From CAWBFD01 sp963788115 (GTDB taxonomy: Bacteria; Actinomycetota; Thermoleophilia; Solirubrobacterales; 70-9): DNA of 64,000 bases. The stretch lies in assembly GCA_963788115.1 (NCBI GenBank), contig CAWBFD010000003.1:124001-188000 (forward strand), read 5' to 3'. The translations under genes were made by a program, and so were the position numbers. The notes below the pieces were generated by a model. It was not told the DNA's origin. It saw nothing but the letters and a program-made list of their open reading frames with translations, and searched no databases. Positions 50,623 to 59,406 of this stretch are shown here, in pieces (position 1 is the stretch's first letter; each line of letters begins with the position of its first letter).

Positions 50623-52638
50623 ATGGCACCGGAAGCCGCAGCCAGACGCGGCGAGAAGCTCTGGGAGCCCTCCTCCGAGAGCGCCGAGCGCGCGACCATG
50701 ACCCGCTACATGCGCTGGCTGGAGGCCGAGCGCGGGCTCGATTTCGGCGGCGATTATCACGCGCTCTGGCGCTGGTCGGTCGAGGACCTCGAGGGCTTCT
50801 GGTCCTCGATCTGGGAGTTCTTCGAGGTGAGCGCCTCGGCACCCTACTCAGACGTCCTCCCCGAGCGCTCGATGCCGGGCGCCCGCTGGTTCCCGGGGGC
50901 CGAGCTCAACTACGCCGCGCACCTGTTCCGCGACAAGCGCGACGATGCGGTGGCAATCCTCCACGCGTCCGAGCTGCGCGAGCTCGGCGAGCTTCGCTGG
51001 GGCGAGCTGCGCGAGCAGGTCGCCCAGCTCGCCGCCGGGCTGCGCGAGCTCGGGGTGGAGCGAGGCGATCGCGTGTGCGCCTACCTGCCGAACGTTCCCG
51101 AGGCGATCGTCGCCTTCTGCGCCACTGCCTCGCTCGGCGCGGTCTGGTCGAGCTGCTCGCCTGACTTCGGGGCACGCTCGGTCGTCGACCGATTCGCTCA
51201 GATCGAGGCCAAGGTGCTCTTCTCCGTCGACGGATACCGCTACGGCGGACGCGACTTCGACCGCCTCGGTCTGATCGCCGGCCTCCAGGCCGAGATGCCG
51301 AGCCTCGAGCGGACGGTCGTCCTTTCCTACCTCGACCCGGACCCGGACCTCTCACAGCTCGCCAAGGCGACCACCTGGCAGGAGCTCCTGGCGTCCGGCG
51401 CGGGCGCCGAGCTCGAGTTCACGCCGGTGGCGTTCGACGACCCGCTCTGGGTGCTCTACTCGTCGGGAACCACCGGGCTGCCGAAGGCGATCGTCCACGG
51501 CCATGGCGGGATCCTGCTCGAGCACCTGAAGAAGCTCCACCTTCACGTCGATGCGCAGGAGGGCGATCGCGTCTTCTGGTTCACGACCACCGGCTGGATG
51601 ATGTGGAACTTCCTCGTCTCCGGGCTCTTGACCCCCGCCTCGATCGTGCTCTATGACGGAAGCCCGGGTCACCCCGACATGGACGTGCTCTGGGATCTGG
51701 CGGAGCGCGCCGGGATTACCTGCTTCGGTACCTCCGCCTCCTATATCGCCGCCTGTATGAAGGCGGGCGCCGAGCCGTCGGCCCATGACCTCTCGCGGCT
51801 GCGCTCGGTCGGGTCCACCGGCTCCCCCCTGGCGCCCGAGGGGTTCCAGTGGATCTACGACCACGTCGGCCGAGACACCTGGCTGTTCTCGACCTCGGGG
51901 GGCACCGATGTCTGCACCGCCTTCGTCGGCGGGGTGCCGACGCTGCCGGTGTACCGCGGTGAGCTTCAGGCACGCTCGCTCGGCGCGAGGGTCGAGGCCT
52001 TCGACGAGCACGCCAGCCCCGTCATCGACCAGGTCGGGGAGCTGGTGATCACCGAGCCGATGCCGTCGATGCCGATCCGCCTCTGGGGCGATCCGGACGG
52101 CTCGCGTTACCGGGCGAGCTACTTCGAGATGTACCCGGGCATCTGGCGCCACGGCGACTGGATCGAGATCACCTCGCGTGGCACGGCGGTCATTTACGGA
52201 CGCTCGGACTCGACCATCAACCGTCAGGGAGTCCGGATGGGGACCAGCGAGATCTACCGCGCCGTGCTGGCCGAGCCGGACGTCGTCGACGCCCTGGTCG
52301 TCGACGTGCCCCGCCCCGGCACCGAGGGCTGGATGCCGCTGTTCGTGGTTCTGCGCGACGGAGTCGGGCTGACCGCCGAGCTCACCGCGGCGATCAAGGG
52401 CCGCATCCGCGAGGACTGCTCGCCGCGGCACGTCCCGAACGAGATCTTCCAGATCGACGAGGTGCCCCGCACGCTCTCGGGCAAGGTGCTCGAGGTGCCG
52501 GTGAAGCGGATCCTGATGGGCACGCCGCCCGAGGAGGCGGCGAGCCGGGACTCGCTCGCCAACCCGACCGCGCTCGACTGGTTCGTTGAGCTTGCGGCGA
52601 GACTCGGCGACGAGGCGGCGCCCGGGGCTCTCGCCTAA
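50623..52638 (+). CDS. aacS: Acetoacetyl-CoA synthetase
   Basis: 671 residues from ATG 50623. ANL-family motifs: 'WVLYSSGTTGLPKAIVHGHG' (P-loop-like), 'FSTSGGTDVCTAFVGG', 'HGDWIEITSRGTAVIYGRSD' and the C-terminal Lys 'RTLSGKVLEVPVKRIL'. The N-terminal 'LWEPSSESAERATMTRYMRW' and the overall length fit acetoacetyl-CoA synthetases. It forms acetoacetyl-CoA from acetoacetate, ATP and CoA, fitting the HMG-CoA lyase 7 kb downstream that makes acetoacetate. Confidence 0.9.
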   Translation: MAPEAAARRGEKLWEPSSESAERATMTRYMRWLEAERGLDFGGDYHALWRWSVEDLEGFWSSIWEFFEVSASAPYSDVLPERSMPGARWFPGAELNYAAHLFRDKRDDAVAILHASELRELGELRWGELREQVAQLAAGLRELGVERGDRVCAYLPNVPEAIVAFCATASLGAVWSSCSPDFGARSVVDRFAQIEAKVLFSVDGYRYGGRDFDRLGLIAGLQAEMPSLERTVVLSYLDPDPDLSQLAKATTWQELLASGAGAELEFTPVAFDDPLWVLYSSGTTGLPKAIVHGHGGILLEHLKKLHLHVDAQEGDRVFWFTTTGWMMWNFLVSGLLTPASIVLYDGSPGHPDMDVLWDLAERAGITCFGTSASYIAACMKAGAEPSAHDLSRLRSVGSTGSPLAPEGFQWIYDHVGRDTWLFSTSGGTDVCTAFVGGVPTLPVYRGELQARSLGARVEAFDEHASPVIDQVGELVITEPMPSMPIRLWGDPDGSRYRASYFEMYPGIWRHGDWIEITSRGTAVIYGRSDSTINRQGVRMGTSEIYRAVLAEPDVVDALVVDVPRPGTEGWMPLFVVLRDGVGLTAELTAAIKGRIREDCSPRHVPNEIFQIDEVPRTLSGKVLEVPVKRILMGTPPEEAASRDSLANPTALDWFVELAARLGDEAAPGALA

Positions 52639-52769
52639 ACCCCGGGCGCTTCTCCAGCGTCGATCCCTCCTTGGAAGCTTGGGTCCGTCGGTACCCGGAC
52701 GGCGCCCAGCGGAAACCCGCCCCCGGCTTTTCGGAAAATGCGGCAAGTCCCCGCGGGGGCGGTTAGACG

Positions 52770-52935
52770 TCCACGGCGCTGGGTACGCTCCCGCGTCAAC
52801 AGGGAAAACGACGCCTAATCGCCCGTCTGGGGCGAGTGGGGAACCCGTTGGCCACCAAGGCCTGGGGCGAATTGGACCCGAGTCCATAGCGCAGCTCTTT
52901 CGCGCGAGCCCGTCAGCTAACCCCGCAGGCGCAGG
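52770..52935 (+). promoter_or_regulatory. Cyclic di-AMP riboswitch (ydaO-yuaA class)
   Basis: The conserved cores are in order and spacing: GGGGAACC (52838-52845), TGGGGCGAAT (52863-52872), and GTCAGCTAACCCCGCAGG (52912-52929), with 'CGAGCCC' just before the last. This matches the c-di-AMP-sensing leader found before rpf-type and cell-wall genes of actinobacteria. A weak promoter (TTAGAC at 52763, TACGCT at 52784) lies at its 5' side. The downstream gene is only the 42-residue protein. The 5' limit is approximate; 52639-52769 holds nothing else. Confidence 0.8.
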
Positions 52936-52952
52936 AAAGAGGAGGTAACTCG

Positions 52953-53081
52953 ATGGGATCGCTCCTGAGTCGCCTGGCCTTCGGCCCGATCGAGCGCAGG
53001 AATCTATTGCTCACCTACGTGGTTGGAATCGTCGCCGGCGGAATCGTCGCTGCGGCGATCCTCACCGTGATGGGGGCCTGA
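52953..53081 (+). CDS. 42-residue membrane protein under c-di-AMP riboswitch
   Basis: ATG 52953 with a perfect AGGAGGT ribosome site. Product starts MGSLLSRLAFGPIERRNLLL and ends with one membrane helix ('TYVVGIVAGGIVAAAILTVM'). N-terminal amphipathic part with 'ERR'. No family recognised. It is the sole gene after the riboswitch, since the next gene is convergent. Excellent RBS and riboswitch make it very likely translated. Confidence 0.75.
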   Translation: MGSLLSRLAFGPIERRNLLLTYVVGIVAGGIVAAAILTVMGA

Positions 53082-53119
53082 GAGGGCCTGAGCACCAGCC
53101 AGGGGGCGAGCGGTCTCGG

Positions 53120-53716
53120 CTAGCGCCGCTCGTATGCCAGGCGCGCGCCACAGGGGCGCAGGGCGCCGCTGGCGATCGCCGCTGCCTCGGCGCCCGCGAG
53201 CTCGCCCTGGCCGGCCTCGCGCGCCAGGTATGGGGCCGGCTCCCTGGCAAGCGCCTGAAAGCGGGGCTGGAGCGCCGCCACGATCTCCGCCAGCGGGATC
53301 ACCTCATCGCGCTCGGTCTCAGCGAGCGGTCCGGGGAGGCCGGCGTCATCGAGCCACGCCTCGGCGGAGCGATCGAGCCCATCGACGTCGAACTCGAAGA
53401 GGACCAGCCGTGCGCCCGGCACGAGCGCTCGGTGGAGGCTCTTGACCGCCCGATCGAGGTCCCCGACGTGGTGAAGCGAGCGGATCGCGATGGCCGCGTC
53501 GAAGGGGTGAGCCGGCACAAATCCCTCGAGCGTCTCGACGACGAACCCGGTCCCGGCCGGGGCAATCGGATCGAGACCGGTCGCGTCGAAGCCGACCTCA
53601 CGTAGCCTCCGCGTGGAGTCCCCCTCACCGCAGCCGACATCGAGCACGCGGGCGGGCGCTGGCGGCAGCCACCGGTCCACGAAGTCCCAGAGCCCCGGAG
53701 TGAGGTGCGAGGCCAA
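53120..53716 (-). CDS. Class I SAM-dependent methyltransferase
   Basis: 198 residues from TTG 53716. Motif I 'RVLDVGCGEGDSTRRLREVG', motif II 'FDATGLDPIAPAG', and 'AHPFDAAIAIRSLHHVGDLD' with 'GARLVLFEFDVDGLDR'. Cytosolic; substrate unknown. It follows the deaminase gene by 11 bases, so it is in its operon; its by-product S-adenosylhomocysteine is a possible substrate of that deaminase. Confidence 0.82.
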   Translation of the reverse strand: MASHLTPGLWDFVDRWLPPAPARVLDVGCGEGDSTRRLREVGFDATGLDPIAPAGTGFVVETLEGFVPAHPFDAAIAIRSLHHVGDLDRAVKSLHRALVPGARLVLFEFDVDGLDRSAEAWLDDAGLPGPLAETERDEVIPLAEIVAALQPRFQALAREPAPYLAREAGQGELAGAEAAAIASGALRPCGARLAYERR

Positions 53717-53727
53717 GCGCTAGCTCG

Positions 53728-55002
53728 TCACGCCTGGACCCGTTCGGGGACCAAACCGAGGCGTCGAGCGCGCTCGACCGCGCGTGCACGAACGTCATCC
53801 TCGCCCTCGATCCTGCGGTCGCGCAGCAGGACCCGGCCGGCGACCACGGTGGTGTCGACGACCGCGCCGCTTGCCGCGTAGACGAGGCCGGCATGGAGCT
53901 CCCCGAGGCTGAGCTCGGGCGTGTGGGTGCGCACCAGTAGGAAGTCGGCCGGCCGGCCGGGCTCCAGCCCCGCCCCTGCCAGCAGGGGCGAGCGCTGTCC
54001 GGTGGCCACCTCCCAGGCCTCCTTCGCCGTCACCGCCGATGGATCGCCCGCGACGTTCTTCTGCAGCAGGGCGAAGGTCTTGACGTCGGCGAGCATGTCC
54101 AGCGAGTTGTTCGAGCCGGGACCGTCGGTGCCGATGCCGACGCGTACCCCGTGGCGGCGTGCCGCGAGGTAGGGGAAGATGCCGCCCACCGCGAGCTTCA
54201 GGTTCGCGACCGGGTTGGTGACGACCGTGGCTTCGCGCTCGGCGATCAGCTCCAGCTCGCTCTCGTCCAGCCAGGTGCCGTGAGCAAGGACCGTTCGCTC
54301 TCCCAGGAGCCCGACCTGATCGAGGTAGGCCGCCGGGCGCAAGCCATGCTGCTCGACGCACTCCGTCACCTCGGATTCGGTCTCCGAGAGGTGGATCTGA
54401 ACGGGCAGCTCGAGCTGTCCGGCGAGCTCGGCGACCCAGCGAAGCGAGCGCTCGCTCACGGTGTAGATGGCATGCGGTGCAAGGCCCGCGACGACCCGTC
54501 CGCCGGCGGCCGCCCGAACCGCATCGAGACTCCCCTCGGCACGCCTGCGGGCCGCCGCCGCGCCCTCTGCCCCACCGCTCCCGTCGATCAGCGGCGCGGC
54601 CGCCACCGCTCGCAGTCCGGCGTCGTCGACGGCGCGGGCAACCGCAGCCGGATACCAGTACATGTCCCAGAAGCTGACCGTCCCCGAGCGGATCATCTCG
54701 AGGCAGGCGAGCCGGGTCCCCCAGTAGACGTCCTCCTCGTCCAGGCGACGCTCCGCCGGCCAGATGTGGTGCTCTAGCCACTCCATCAACGGCAGGTCGT
54801 CGGCGTAGCCGCGGAACAGCGTCATCGCCGCGTGGGTGTGGGCGTTGACCAGCCCGGGGAGGAGCGCCATGCCGCCAGCGTCGATCACCTCGTCGCCGGA
54901 TCGAGGCTCCACGTCGGGCCCCAGCTCGGCGATCGTCCCTCGCTCGGCCCTGAGGCCCACCAGGTCGCCGTCGAGGTTGGCGCTGGTGACGGCAAGTCCC
55001 AT
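53728..55002 (-). CDS. MTA/SAH deaminase-like amidohydrolase
   Basis: 424 residues from ATG 55002. Metal and catalytic motifs: 'LLPGLVNAHTHAAMTLFRGY' (HxH), 'GLAPHAIYTVSERSL', 'LPVQIHLSETESEVTECVEQ', 'VLAHGTWLDESELELIAERE' and 'VGIGTDGPGSNNSLDM' (Asp). This matches 5'-methylthioadenosine/S-adenosylhomocysteine deaminases of the amidohydrolase superfamily. It removes the adenine amino group to give the inosyl compound. It lies 23 bases from the phosphorylase gene. Confidence 0.85.
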   Translation of the reverse strand: MGLAVTSANLDGDLVGLRAERGTIAELGPDVEPRSGDEVIDAGGMALLPGLVNAHTHAAMTLFRGYADDLPLMEWLEHHIWPAERRLDEEDVYWGTRLACLEMIRSGTVSFWDMYWYPAAVARAVDDAGLRAVAAAPLIDGSGGAEGAAAARRRAEGSLDAVRAAAGGRVVAGLAPHAIYTVSERSLRWVAELAGQLELPVQIHLSETESEVTECVEQHGLRPAAYLDQVGLLGERTVLAHGTWLDESELELIAEREATVVTNPVANLKLAVGGIFPYLAARRHGVRVGIGTDGPGSNNSLDMLADVKTFALLQKNVAGDPSAVTAKEAWEVATGQRSPLLAGAGLEPGRPADFLLVRTHTPELSLGELHAGLVYAASGAVVDTTVVAGRVLLRDRRIEGEDDVRARAVERARRLGLVPERVQA

Positions 55003-55025
55003 CCTCAGAGGGTAATGCCGGCCCT

Positions 55026-55679
55026 TCAGCTACCGCCGAGCGCCGGGATCACCGCCTCGAGCGCTCGCCGGAGCGTCTGCGCGTTGGCGGCGCGCCCCGC
55101 GAGCAGCTCCTCCATCGTCAGCTCGCTCTCGCCGACTCCGTTCGCCAGGTTGTCGACCACACAGATGGCCGCGTAGGCGAGACCAAGCTCGCCGGCGACG
55201 GTGCACTCGGAGCCGATCGTCATCCCGATCACCTGCGCCCGCTCAGCGATCATCCGGATCTCCGCCGGCGTCTCCAGCCGGGGGCCGCTGGTCTGCCAGT
55301 AGACCCCCCCGTCGACCAGCGGCGGCTCGCCCAGACGGCTCCAGGCCCCGACCACCGTCGCGCGCCACTCGGGGTCGAACCCGGGCACCCGGTGCGCGCG
55401 CTCGTCGTCGAAGGCCGTCGGGGCCGCGCCGGGCACGATGAAGTCGTCCGGGCAGACGAAGGTGCCCGGCCCGAGATCGCGCCGGAGGCCGCCAACCGAG
55501 CCGACCGCGAGCACCCGGTCGCACCCGGCCTCGGCAAGCGCGGTCATGTTGGCCACGTGGTCGATCCGGTGCGGCAGCGTGTAGCGCTCGAGCCCGTGCC
55601 GCTGGAACAGCACCGCCCCGCCGACGTCGATCTCGACCCCCCGGATCGAGCTTCCGCCGACGACCGCGAGCCGGGCCAC
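55026..55679 (-). CDS. MTA/methylthioinosine phosphorylase-like nucleoside phosphorylase
   Basis: 217 residues from ATG 55679. Conserved parts: 'HRIDHVANMTALAEAGCDRV', 'LAVGSVGGLRRDLGPGTFVC', 'YWQTSGPRLETPAEIRMIAE' and 'GMTIGSECTVAGELGLAYAA'. These are typical of MTAP-type phosphorylases. Next to an MTA deaminase-like gene, the likely substrate is methylthioinosine or methylthioadenosine. It forms a salvage operon with the deaminase and methyltransferase. Confidence 0.85.
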   Translation of the reverse strand: MARLAVVGGSSIRGVEIDVGGAVLFQRHGLERYTLPHRIDHVANMTALAEAGCDRVLAVGSVGGLRRDLGPGTFVCPDDFIVPGAAPTAFDDERAHRVPGFDPEWRATVVGAWSRLGEPPLVDGGVYWQTSGPRLETPAEIRMIAERAQVIGMTIGSECTVAGELGLAYAAICVVDNLANGVGESELTMEELLAGRAANAQTLRRALEAVIPALGGS

Positions 55680-55705
55680 GGTTCAGCCGAGGATCGGGCG
55701 GGGAT

Positions 55706-57244
55706 TCACGCCGGCGTGACCGGATTGCGGCGCTCGGAGAACCGGCGATCCTTCGACTCGGCGAACGCGAACCGGCGGATCAACTCCGCGCGAAGGCGGC
55801 CGGGCTCGATGACCGCATCCACGACCATCTCCGAGGCGAGATGGAGGATGTCGATGTCGGCCGCGTACTCCTCGCGCTTTGCCCGCACGAACTCCGCCCG
55901 CTCGGCCTCGTCCTCGATCGCCTGGATCTGGTTGAGGAACACCGCGTTGATCGCCGCCTCGGGCCCCATCACGGCGATCGACGCGGTGGGCAGCGCGATG
56001 CAGCAGTCGGGCTCGAAGGCCGGCCCGGCCATCGCGTAGAGGCCGGCGCCGTAGGCCTTGCGGACGATCACCGAGAGCTTCGGGACGGTGGCCTCCGACA
56101 CGGCCGAGATCATCTTCGCGCCGTGCCGGATGATCCCCTGGCGCTCGACCTCGGTGCCGATCATGAACCCGGGGACGTCAGCCAGAAAGAGCAGCGGGAC
56201 GTTGAACGCGTTGCAGGTGGCGATGAACCGCGCCGACTTGTCGGCTGAGTCGACGAACAAGACCCCGCCCTTGAACGCGGGTTGGTTGGCGACGATCCCG
56301 ATCGCGCGTCCCTCGAGCCTCCCGTAGCCGATCACGACCTCCCTCGCCCAGCGCTCGTGGACCTCGCAGAACGACTCGGCGTCGACGAGCGCGCCGATCA
56401 GCTCCTTGACGTCGAAGCTGGTCTTCTCATCGGTCGGGACGATCTCGGAGACCGCCCTGTCCGAGCCCGGATCCGCCGGGGGGGCCGTCGGCGGAGCCTC
56501 CCGCCAGTTGGAGGGCATGTATGAGAGGTAGCGGCGGCCCAGCTCGATCGCCTCGTCGTCGCTCTCGACGAGGAAATGACCGCAGCCGGAGACGCCGGTG
56601 TGCATCTTCGCCCCGCCCATCTCCTCCAGGGTCACCTTCTCGCCGATCACCATCTCGGCCATTCGCGGCGAGCCCAGATACATCGAGGCGTTGCCATCGC
56701 GCATGATCACGACGTCGCAGAAGGCCGGGATGTACGCCCCGCCGGCCGCCGAGGGGCCGAACAGCAGGCAGACCTGAGGCACCTTCCCGGAGAGCCGGAC
56801 CTCGTTGTAGAAGATGCGCCCGGCACCGCGGCGGCCCGGGAACATCCGCACCTGGTCGGTGATCCGTGCCCCCGCGGAGTCGACCAGGTAGATCATCGGC
56901 ACCTCGAGGCGGAGCGCTCGTTCCTGGATCCGGAGAATCTTCTCGACCGTCTTCGGCCCCCACGATCCCGCCTTCACGGTCGGATCGTTCGCCATCAACG
57001 CGACCTGGCGCCCGCCGACGAGCGCGAGGCCGGTCACGACACCGTCGGCCCCCAGCCCCTCCTGGTCCCAGTTGGCGAGCAGCCCCTCCTCCGCGAAGCA
57101 CTCGGAATCGACGAGCCGCGAGACCCGCTCGCGGACCGGCAACTTCCCCTGCTCGGCCGTCTTGCGCTGATGGCGCTCCGGCCCACCGGCGTAGGCGGCC
57201 TCGAGCGCTCCCTGCAGCGGTGTGCCCTCGCGCGTCTCGCTCAT
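55706..57244 (-). CDS. Acyl-CoA carboxylase carboxyltransferase (beta) subunit
   Basis: 512 residues from ATG 57244. Carboxyltransferase motifs: 'YLVDSAGARITDQVRMFPGR', 'CLLFGPSAAGGAYIPAFCDV', 'FKGGVLFVDSADKSARFIAT' and 'PGFMIGTEVERQGIIRHGAK'. Length is typical of MccB/PccB. The biotin-carboxylase partner is not in the window. With HMG-CoA lyase at 59407 it is probably methylcrotonyl-CoA carboxylase of leucine breakdown, but propionyl- or geranyl-CoA is possible. Confidence 0.88.
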   Translation of the reverse strand: MSETREGTPLQGALEAAYAGGPERHQRKTAEQGKLPVRERVSRLVDSECFAEEGLLANWDQEGLGADGVVTGLALVGGRQVALMANDPTVKAGSWGPKTVEKILRIQERALRLEVPMIYLVDSAGARITDQVRMFPGRRGAGRIFYNEVRLSGKVPQVCLLFGPSAAGGAYIPAFCDVVIMRDGNASMYLGSPRMAEMVIGEKVTLEEMGGAKMHTGVSGCGHFLVESDDEAIELGRRYLSYMPSNWREAPPTAPPADPGSDRAVSEIVPTDEKTSFDVKELIGALVDAESFCEVHERWAREVVIGYGRLEGRAIGIVANQPAFKGGVLFVDSADKSARFIATCNAFNVPLLFLADVPGFMIGTEVERQGIIRHGAKMISAVSEATVPKLSVIVRKAYGAGLYAMAGPAFEPDCCIALPTASIAVMGPEAAINAVFLNQIQAIEDEAERAEFVRAKREEYAADIDILHLASEMVVDAVIEPGRLRAELIRRFAFAESKDRRFSERRNPVTPA

Positions 57245-57268
57245 CCAGGCGGAGTCTAGGGTCCGGCC

Positions 57269-58342
57269 CTACCGAGCTTCCTGCTCGGCCGTGCCGTCCT
57301 CGTCGGCGCCGGCCGGCTCCTCAGGGGCCTCGGACTCCTCCGCCGGCTCGGACTCCTCCGCCGGCTCGGGCTCCTCCGCCGGCTCGGGCTCCTCCAGCTC
57401 AGAGCTCGCCTGAACCTCGGTCTCCTCCTCCTCCTCGAGCTCTTCGCCAAGCTCAGGGAGCTCCATCTCCTCGGCCGGCTCCTCGAGCCCCTCCTGGTCG
57501 AACACGATGCCTGCGTCCGCCTCCGCGACGCCATCCGGCCCGAAGGCCTCGTCGAGCTCGAACTCGGAAACGCCTGCCTCCTCTTCCTCCTCGCCCTCCT
57601 CTTCGAAGGCGGCCTCCGAGTCCGCGTCCTCGAGTTCCGCGCCCTCGAGTTCCGCGCCCTCGAGTTCCGCGTCCCCCAGCTGCGCGTCCTCGAGCTCGGA
57701 GACCTCGAGCGGAGGGACCGCCGCCTCGTGGGCCGCGAGCGTGCCCGTCAGCTCCTCGATCAGGGCTCTGGCGTCGGCGAGAATCGCGTCCCGGCGCTCC
57801 TCCAGGGCATCGATTCGCGTCTCGAGCCGGCGGCGGCGCCGGGCCGTCTCCTCCACGATCTCCTCCCGCTTCGCTTCGGCGGCCGCGATGAGCTCCTCAG
57901 CCTTGCGGCCGGCGCTCAGCCGCGAGACGCGTGCTTCCTCCGCAACCTTGCTGCGGGTGGTGTTCGCGAACTCCTCCGCGTCCCCGCGCACGCGGTTGGC
58001 CCAGGTCTCGGCCGCCAGCCGGGTCTCGGTGGCCGTGGCGGCGGCCTCGGAGCGAAGCTGCTCGGCGGTCTCCTCGGCCGCCGTGAGGATGTGCTTGGTG
58101 CGCTCTCCGACGCGCTCCAGCTCGCGTTTCAGCGCGCCGCTGGTATCGCCCTCGAGCTCCGGCGCGACCCCGCTCTTGAGCCGGGCGACCTGCTCCGTCA
58201 GCGCCGTCAGGAAGGCATCGACCTCGGCTCTGTCGTAGCCACGCCGAGCGGTGGAGAAGCTGGCGGACCGGATCCAGTCGACCAGCCCCTGCTCGCGCAG
58301 CGGCTCCTGCTCTTCGGGGGGAAGGTCCTGCGGCGTCGACAC
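57269..58342 (-). CDS. DivIVA-like coiled-coil protein with very acidic C-terminal tail
   Basis: 357 residues from ATG 58342. The DivIVA lipid-binding start is 'ASFSTARRGYDRAEVDAFLT'. A long coiled coil (residues about 60-200, 'ETAEQLRSEAAATATETRLA') follows. The last about 140 residues are strongly acidic, with short repeats ('AELEGAELEGAELEDADSEA', 'EPAEEPEPAEESEPAEESEA'). Such proteins mark poles or septa and scaffold cell growth. The tail may bind partners. A shorter relative lies just upstream at 58349-58960. Confidence 0.82.
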   Translation of the reverse strand: MSTPQDLPPEEQEPLREQGLVDWIRSASFSTARRGYDRAEVDAFLTALTEQVARLKSGVAPELEGDTSGALKRELERVGERTKHILTAAEETAEQLRSEAAATATETRLAAETWANRVRGDAEEFANTTRSKVAEEARVSRLSAGRKAEELIAAAEAKREEIVEETARRRRRLETRIDALEERRDAILADARALIEELTGTLAAHEAAVPPLEVSELEDAQLGDAELEGAELEGAELEDADSEAAFEEEGEEEEEAGVSEFELDEAFGPDGVAEADAGIVFDQEGLEEPAEEMELPELGEELEEEEETEVQASSELEEPEPAEEPEPAEESEPAEESEAPEEPAGADEDGTAEQEAR

Positions 58343-58348
58343 GGGGCG

Positions 58349-58960
58349 CTAGCTCCCAGCGCGGGTCGACGCCGTTACGCGACGCGGGGCCGGCCCTTCA
58401 TCGATCAGCGACCGCGCCCTGGTCTCAGCTGCCGCGACCTTGTTCTCCGCGTCGCGCTCCGCCTTCGCCGTCAGCTCGGCCGCGGCCTGATCGGCTTCGC
58501 GGGCGATCTCGATCGCATACTCGTCCGCCTCGTCTCGCTTTTGCGCGGCGTAGTCATCCGCGGCCTGGCGTGCTTCGGCAGAGTAGACGTCGGCCTCCTG
58601 ACGAAGGCGCGCTGTCTCCGACTCCGCGGCCTCGCGGGTTTCGGACGCGTACTGCTCGGTCTCGATCCGGGTGCGCTCGCTGTGCGCGTCGGCCTCGGCC
58701 CGGGTGGTCGCGGCGTAGCGATCGGCCTCGGCGCGAAGCTGCTCGCCCACCTCGTGCGAATCGGTGAGGATCTTGGCCGTCTTCTCCCCGACCCGCTCGA
58801 GCTCCCGCCGCACCAGCTCCGTGCGCGCCTGGTCGCCCCCGCCGGTCTCCAGCCAGTCGCCGAGTCGCGTGAGGAAGCGGTCGACCTCGCGCTTCTCGTA
58901 CCCACGCCTTGCAATCGGAAAGGTCGCGCTACGAATGCGATCGATCGAGTCCCTGTCCAC
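58349..58960 (-). CDS. DivIVA-like coiled-coil protein, short form
   Basis: 203 residues from ATG 58960. DivIVA start 'ATFPIARRGYEKREVDRFLT', then a coiled coil with 'RELERVGEKTAKILTDSHEV' and 'ETREAAESETARLRQEADVY'. It ends without acidic tail. It lies 6 bases upstream of the longer relative, so they are cotranscribed and may interact. Probably a peripheral membrane scaffold. Confidence 0.82.
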   Translation of the reverse strand: MDRDSIDRIRSATFPIARRGYEKREVDRFLTRLGDWLETGGGDQARTELVRRELERVGEKTAKILTDSHEVGEQLRAEADRYAATTRAEADAHSERTRIETEQYASETREAAESETARLRQEADVYSAEARQAADDYAAQKRDEADEYAIEIAREADQAAAELTAKAERDAENKVAAAETRARSLIDEGPAPRRVTASTRAGS

Positions 58961-58990
58961 GAATCTCTCCTTCGGTCCGGACGGCCGAGG

Positions 58991-59395
58991 TTATCCCTCT
59001 GAGGCCTGCGGCGGAGTCAGACCGAGCCGCTCGAACTGCGCGCCCATCGCCTCCGCGAGAGCGTTGACCCCGCTCAGCGGGCGCACCATCACGGTCAGCT
59101 CCGCGACCTTCCCGTCCCCGTCGAATCGCAGCATGTCGAGGCCGTCCAGCTTGCGATCGCCGACGCGGGCGGTGAAGATCAGGGCGGCCACCTCACCGTC
59201 CTCCAGTTGCTCGACGTACCGGAAGTCCTCGAACACCTTCATCGCAGCCTCCGTAAGGATCGTCCCGATCAGGTCGCGTCCCTCGTAGGTCCGGAACACC
59301 ACCGGGCTTCGGAAGCTGACCCCCTCGGCGAGCGCCGCGACCAGCGCCTCCCGATCCTCGCTCTCGACGGCTTGCCTGAAGGCGTCACTGAGCAT
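58991..59395 (-). CDS. NTF2-like/SnoaL-like protein
   Basis: 134 residues from ATG 59395. 'MLSDAFRQAVESEDREALVA', 'GVSFRSPVVFRTYEGRDLIG', 'VEQLEDGEVAALIFTARVGD' and 'DMLRFDGDGKVAELTVMVRP' give a typical NTF2-like barrel. Cytosolic; function unknown. It sits 11 bases downstream of HMG-CoA lyase in the same operon. Confidence 0.78.
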   Translation of the reverse strand: MLSDAFRQAVESEDREALVAALAEGVSFRSPVVFRTYEGRDLIGTILTEAAMKVFEDFRYVEQLEDGEVAALIFTARVGDRKLDGLDMLRFDGDGKVAELTVMVRPLSGVNALAEAMGAQFERLGLTPPQASEG

Positions 59396-59406
59396 CGGCC
59401 GGGAAT

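Noticed and set aside
51352..52887. 511-residue minus frame
   Set aside because: Antisense to acetoacetyl-CoA synthetase; composition is that of a mirrored frame.
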